Source of the DNA: Bradyrhizobium sp. AUGA SZCCT0158
GTDB lineage: Bacteria; Pseudomonadota; Alphaproteobacteria; Rhizobiales; Xanthobacteraceae
DNA: 64,000 bases
Assembly (NCBI RefSeq): GCF_018130065.1
Contig: NZ_JAFCME010000014.1
Location: 62,001-126,000 of the forward strand
Direction of reading: 5' to 3'
The notes under the pieces: model-generated
What the model was told of the DNA's origin: nothing
The model's input: only the letters and a program-made list of their open reading frames with translations
Database searches by the model: none
Position numbers and translations under genes: made by a program
Shown here: positions 60,385 through 64,000 of the stretch, in pieces
Layout: each line of letters starts with the position of its first letter
Position numbering within the stretch: position 1 is the first letter of the stretch

Positions 60385-60550
60385 GTAATTCTCCTCAGCC
60401 CCGCGTTGGGTGCTGTTTGCCTTGCCCTCAACCGGAAAAACAAATGGCAATCGTGAAAGTTCCGTTTATTGCAGCGCACATATCGAGCTTGCCTCTTCCT
60501 TTCGAACGGAACGGAATTACATCCGCAAGATCAGACCTGAGGATTTTCCG

Positions 60551-60862
60551 ATGTCCGCACCGCTCGTCGTTTCGATCCCGCACAGCCTCGGCCGCGAAGA
60601 AGCCATGCGACGCCTCAAGTCCGGCCTATCGCGCGCTGCGTCGAGCGTGCCGGTGCTGAGCGTCGATGAGGAGCGATGGGAAGACAACCGCATGGTGTTT
60701 CGCGTCCGCGCGCTCGGGCAGGCGGCTGCCGGGCATGTCGATGTCGCCGACGATCATGTGAAGGTGGAGGTCGTGTTGCCATGGCTGCTGCAGCGCTTCG
60801 CCGAAGTGGCCCAGGCCGCGATCCGGAGCCGCGGCAACCTGTTGCTGACCAAGAAGAACTAG
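60551..60862 (+). CDS. Polyhydroxyalkanoic acid system family protein
   Basis: A 103-residue protein of the PHA_gran_rgn type: PLVVSIPHSLGREEAMRRLK, FRVRALGQAAAGHVDVADDH and VEVVLPWLLQRFAEVAQAAI. Members are associated with polyhydroxyalkanoate granules or their regulation, though biochemical roles are unclear. Its stop overlaps the convergent treY stop by four bases. It complements the PHB-related genes near 14-16 kb. Confidence 0.82.
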   Translation: MSAPLVVSIPHSLGREEAMRRLKSGLSRAASSVPVLSVDEERWEDNRMVFRVRALGQAAAGHVDVADDHVKVEVVLPWLLQRFAEVAQAAIRSRGNLLLTKKN

Positions 60863-63654
60863 GGCGTTGGCATCAGGCGCCTGCGCTTCGGCGCAGGCAT
60901 CGCCGCGCCGTGATATCTCGCCTTCAGCACGGCCACGGGGAGGTGCGCCAACAGGTCGGACAACCGCAATTGCGAGGCATCGGCGTCGGCAAATCCCTCC
61001 GCCGAATAGCCGCTGATGTCGAGGGTGGCATCATGGCTCTCCGCACGGGGCCACGCCCGGCCACTTTCGGAGAACGCCGCGGACAATTTCGTGACGACGA
61101 CGATCGCGGCTTCGCGGCCACGGCGGCGGGCAAAGGCGATGAAGTGGTCGCGATGAGGTCCGCTGATATCCAGTGGCTGATAATCGCCGTTCGTGAAGAC
61201 ATCGGCGAGCTCAGTGCGCAACTTGAGGAGATGCCGCGTCCAGGCCAGTTTCAACTTGCCGCTCGGCCAATCCTGCACCAGCTGGTCCCAGTCCGGTGTC
61301 TGCAGTGAAGCGAGCAGGTGGGCACGTTTGGCAAAGTCGACCGGCCGCCGGTTGTCGGGATCGACCAGCGAGAAATCCCACAGCTCGGTACCCTGATAGA
61401 AATCGGGTACGCCCGGCATCGTTGCCTTGAGCGTGATCTGGCTCAGCGAGTTCAAGGCGCCCAATAGCGATACGCGCCGCGCCAGCGCATCAAGCGCGTC
61501 GAGAAACTCGGCGGAAATCGAGCGGTCCAGAATGCGCGCGATGAAGGTGTTCAGTCCTGCTTCATAAGCCTCGTGAGGATTGAGCCAGCTGGTCTCCTCC
61601 TTGCCCTCGCGCGCCGCCTTCAGGGCATAGGCCTGCATCCGTTCCAGGAACGCCTCGTCGTCCGGCTGCCAGGCTCCCAGCAGGGCCTGATAGAGCATGT
61701 ATTCGAATGTCGCCGACGGCGCGCGCATCTCGCCGTCGATGACCAGATGAGGCGCGTTGAGAACCTTCCACCGCGCCACGGCGCTGGTCCACTCGCCATG
61801 GATCTCGGACAGCGCCATGATCCGGGCGCGGGCGTCCTCGCCCCGCTTGGTGTCATGCGTCGCGGTCGCGGTCATGCCATGCGGCCATTCCCGGGCCCGC
61901 GTCTGCATGGCCTGATGAAAATCTTCGACCGAGAGCGCCCTGGCAGATGGGTCACCGCCGACCTCGTTGAGCGCGAGCAGGCGGTGGTAGCGATAGAACG
62001 TGGTGTCCTCGAGCGATTTCGCCATCATCGGCCCGGTGAATTGCTGCACCTTCAGCGCAAATCGCCGCACGCGCGGCGCGCTGTGCGGCGGCCGGCCGGG
62101 CTTGAGCAGGTCCATGGTCAGGGTATCGCGCAGGAATTCGAAAATGCCGTCATCGGCGGCAAACCAGTCCGCGCGCGCCTTCGCGATCGTTTGCGAGATC
62201 AGCGCCCGGTCATGGGCGTTCGGCCCCGACGACGTCAAATAGGTCCGGTAGACCGGGAAGTGCAGCACATAGAGTTCCAGCGCCTGCCGCAGACTGTCGG
62301 CGGAATAGTCCCGTGTCGAATAGTGTCCGCTGGCGATGCGCGCCAGGAGGCGCGTCAGCACCGTGAATTCGCTGGTGAGCAGGGTTTCGAGCACCCGGCG
62401 CTTGGCCTCCTTCAGGATCGGTTCGAGTTTCGGCGACTGGCTGCTGATCTGGCGGAAGATTTCACCGAGCGGCTCGAGGCCATCGCCGTCGACCAGCGCC
62501 TGCGTGATCGTGTTCATCCACTCGTAGCCGGTGGTGCCGTGAACCCCGGTGAAGGAAGGCAGCTTCTCGTCTTCGCCGAGAATCTTCTCGATCACCATGT
62601 AAAATGGCTTGGCGCCCTGCGCGCCGCGGATCAGGCGGCGCAGGCGTTGAAAGTACTGGACCGGATCGCGCAGGCCGTCGATATGGTCGAGCCGCAAGCC
62701 CTGCAGCTTTCCTTCCGCGATCAGACGTCTGACGAGTTGATGGATGGCCTCGAAGGTGCCGGCGTCCTCGACGCGCAATCCCGCGAGCGAATTGACGTCG
62801 AAGAAGCGGCGGTAGTTGATGTCGCTGGAGGCAAGCCGCCAGTGACCGAGCTTGTAATGCTGGCGTTCGAGAAGGTGATGCAGCGCCAGCGTCTGGGCGG
62901 GACGATCCGGTCCGGCGCGATAGGCGTCGATCCCGTGCGCGATGGCCTCAGTACTTCCAGCGATTGCCCGTAGCCCCTCTTTGAACGCCGGCGCTTCCTT
63001 CCGGTTCGGGCGGCGCAGCCCGTGGTAGCGCGCGGCGAGGGCAAGGATATCCTTGCCGGCTGGACTATCTTCGGCGCCTGCTTCTCTGACGACGGTTCGG
63101 AGGATTTCGCTGTAGCGCTCGGGTGCGATCGGCAGCCGATGCTCGAAATACCATGCCGAAAAGCTGCCTTCGCCCGCATCATAGCGCAGTTCGATCTCGC
63201 CGCTTTCCAGCGCCTGGCCATAGGATGAACCGATGATCGGCAGCAGCACGCCGCCACGCGCGCGATACGGCAACAGTTCCCAGTCGATGTCGAAGGATGC
63301 CGCGTGCGGCGAGGTCTGGCCCCATTCCAGCACGTCCAGCCACCACGGATTATCGGCGAAATGCACGCCGACATGGTTGGGGACGAAGTCGAGGATCAGT
63401 CCGAGATCGTATTTCCGCAGCGCCGCGCTCAACCGCTCGAAGCCGGCTTCGCCGCCGAGCTCGGGATTGAAATGGGTGTGATCGGTGATGTCGTAACCAT
63501 GCGTGCTGCCCTTGCGAGCCGTCATGAAGGGCGAAGCGTAGAGATGCGTGATCCCGAGGGCCGCAAGATACGGGACGACGGCAGCGGCCGCATCGAAATC
63601 GAAATCCGCCGAGAGCTGCAGGCGGTAGGTCGCGATCGGGATCGCCGGGGGCAT
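60859..63654 (-). CDS. treY: Maltooligosyltrehalose synthase
   Basis: A 931-residue glycoside hydrolase family 13 enzyme. It starts AIPIATYRLQLSADFDFDAA, and has SPFMTARKGSTHGYDITDHT, LGLILDFVPNHVGV (region I), QGLRLDHIDGLRDP (catalytic aspartate) and TATHDTKRGEDARARI. It turns the reducing end of maltodextrin into a trehalose unit; TreZ then releases trehalose. treZ ends four bases upstream, so the two are cotranscribed. Length is normal for the family. Confidence 0.95.
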   Translation of the reverse strand: MPPAIPIATYRLQLSADFDFDAAAAVVPYLAALGITHLYASPFMTARKGSTHGYDITDHTHFNPELGGEAGFERLSAALRKYDLGLILDFVPNHVGVHFADNPWWLDVLEWGQTSPHAASFDIDWELLPYRARGGVLLPIIGSSYGQALESGEIELRYDAGEGSFSAWYFEHRLPIAPERYSEILRTVVREAGAEDSPAGKDILALAARYHGLRRPNRKEAPAFKEGLRAIAGSTEAIAHGIDAYRAGPDRPAQTLALHHLLERQHYKLGHWRLASSDINYRRFFDVNSLAGLRVEDAGTFEAIHQLVRRLIAEGKLQGLRLDHIDGLRDPVQYFQRLRRLIRGAQGAKPFYMVIEKILGEDEKLPSFTGVHGTTGYEWMNTITQALVDGDGLEPLGEIFRQISSQSPKLEPILKEAKRRVLETLLTSEFTVLTRLLARIASGHYSTRDYSADSLRQALELYVLHFPVYRTYLTSSGPNAHDRALISQTIAKARADWFAADDGIFEFLRDTLTMDLLKPGRPPHSAPRVRRFALKVQQFTGPMMAKSLEDTTFYRYHRLLALNEVGGDPSARALSVEDFHQAMQTRAREWPHGMTATATHDTKRGEDARARIMALSEIHGEWTSAVARWKVLNAPHLVIDGEMRAPSATFEYMLYQALLGAWQPDDEAFLERMQAYALKAAREGKEETSWLNPHEAYEAGLNTFIARILDRSISAEFLDALDALARRVSLLGALNSLSQITLKATMPGVPDFYQGTELWDFSLVDPDNRRPVDFAKRAHLLASLQTPDWDQLVQDWPSGKLKLAWTRHLLKLRTELADVFTNGDYQPLDISGPHRDHFIAFARRRGREAAIVVVTKLSAAFSESGRAWPRAESHDATLDISGYSAEGFADADASQLRLSDLLAHLPVAVLKARYHGAAMPAPKRRRLMPTP

Positions 63655-63658
63655 TTTC

Positions 63659-64000
63659 CTATCCGATGCGCCAGTGCACCGACCATGGCGGGACGCGCTC
63701 TCCCAACTCGCTGCCCCAGATCAGGGTTCCCTTGAATTCACCTGAAGTATTGGCGATCTCCAGGTCCGACAGGTTGGCGAGCAGGCGAAGCGTGGCGTCA
63801 TCGCCCATGCGCCAACTGGCGGTCAGCAGGCCATTGCCGGCGGCCTCTGCTTCGCCGAATGCCGCGCTGGCGAGGCGAGGCACGATCTCCCGCCGGCGGA
63901 TCGCCAGCATCTGCTGCACGGTTGACTGCCGTCGTTGTGCCGCCGGCGCGGCACGTTCATTCCAGTCGAGGACAGCCGATTGGAAGGTGGATAGCGCCAA
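63659..64000 (-). CDS. treZ: Malto-oligosyltrehalose trehalohydrolase, C-terminal part (5' end outside window)
   Basis: The frame runs off the right edge; 113 C-terminal residues are visible. QSAVLDWNERAAPAAQRRQS, VQQMLAIRRREIVPRL, TASWRMGDDATLRLLANLSD and VPPWSVHWRIG match the end of TreZ, including the final beta-sandwich. TreZ cleaves trehalose from maltooligosyl-trehalose made by TreY. Its stop is four bases before treY. Confidence 0.85.
   Translation of the reverse strand: MALSTFQSAVLDWNERAAPAAQRRQSTVQQMLAIRRREIVPRLASAAFGEAEAAGNGLLTASWRMGDDATLRLLANLSDLEIANTSGEFKGTLIWGSELGERVPPWSVHWRIG

Overview
The window reads as a high-GC chromosomal segment of an alphaproteobacterium, most likely Bradyrhizobium or a close relative in the Nitrobacteraceae. 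This rests on gene content and style (fused NuoE/NuoF-type formate dehydrogenase subunit, patatin/BdhA ketone-body genes, PHA-system protein, Ku/LigD, TreY/TreZ, many short Bradyrhizobium-like intergenic palindromes). It is an inference; no rRNA or marker gene is present. No insertion sequence, prophage or CRISPR array was seen.

Layout. 1-5 kb: the end of a Gfo/Idh/MocA oxidoreductase, a Tat-exported ABC solute-binding protein, an ECF sigma factor divergent from a catalase-like haem protein, and an AraC regulator. 5.4-10.5 kb: a signalling block with a FixJ-like regulator, a receiver-only protein, a GAF/PAS histidine kinase, and two tandem AraC paralogues, the second frameshifted. 11-16.2 kb: an FAD/NAD oxidoreductase, an MBL-fold hydrolase, a frameshifted acetoacetate decarboxylase, a patatin-like lipase and 3-hydroxybutyrate dehydrogenase, suggesting PHB/ketone-body metabolism. 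16.3-21.4 kb: an EmrAB-type efflux pair with a divergent TetR repressor, twin palindromic operators, and two further proteins that share its C-terminal ligand domain; in one of these an unknown domain sits where the DNA-binding domain should be. 21.4-26 kb: AsnC/Lrp regulator, alanine dehydrogenase, a CAU-anticodon tRNA, a TAXI-type binding protein and another ABC binding protein.

26-39 kb is a molybdenum-cofactor and formate dehydrogenase region: a degenerate MoeA-like protein, a MoeA-PBP fusion, MobA, FdhD, MobB, a canonical MoeA, a TusA-like protein and the two-subunit NAD-dependent formate dehydrogenase. MobA/MobB/MoeA would make the bis-MGD cofactor, FdhD would sulfurate it, and the enzyme would oxidise formate to CO2 with NAD+ reduction. 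A NicC-like flavin monooxygenase lies among them.

39.5-46 kb holds miscellaneous genes: membrane-bound cNMP-binding protein, LysM protein, CorA, small conserved proteins and a frameshifted DapA-family gene. 46.4-55.1 kb is a complete high-affinity K+ operon (three tandem one-helix microproteins, then kdpA, kdpB, kdpC, kdpD, kdpE) followed by a PtsN-like IIA protein. 55-60 kb is an NHEJ locus: a lysine-rich small protein, Ku and LigD, with about 1 kb of repeat-rich DNA between Ku and LigD. The window ends with a DUF3309-type peptide, a PHA-system protein and treY/treZ for trehalose synthesis from maltodextrins.

Three separate genes (AraC paralogue, acetoacetate decarboxylase, DapA family) carry single frameshifts that two reading frames repair exactly. 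Either this strain has several recent pseudogenes or the sequence has residual indel errors; reads would decide.
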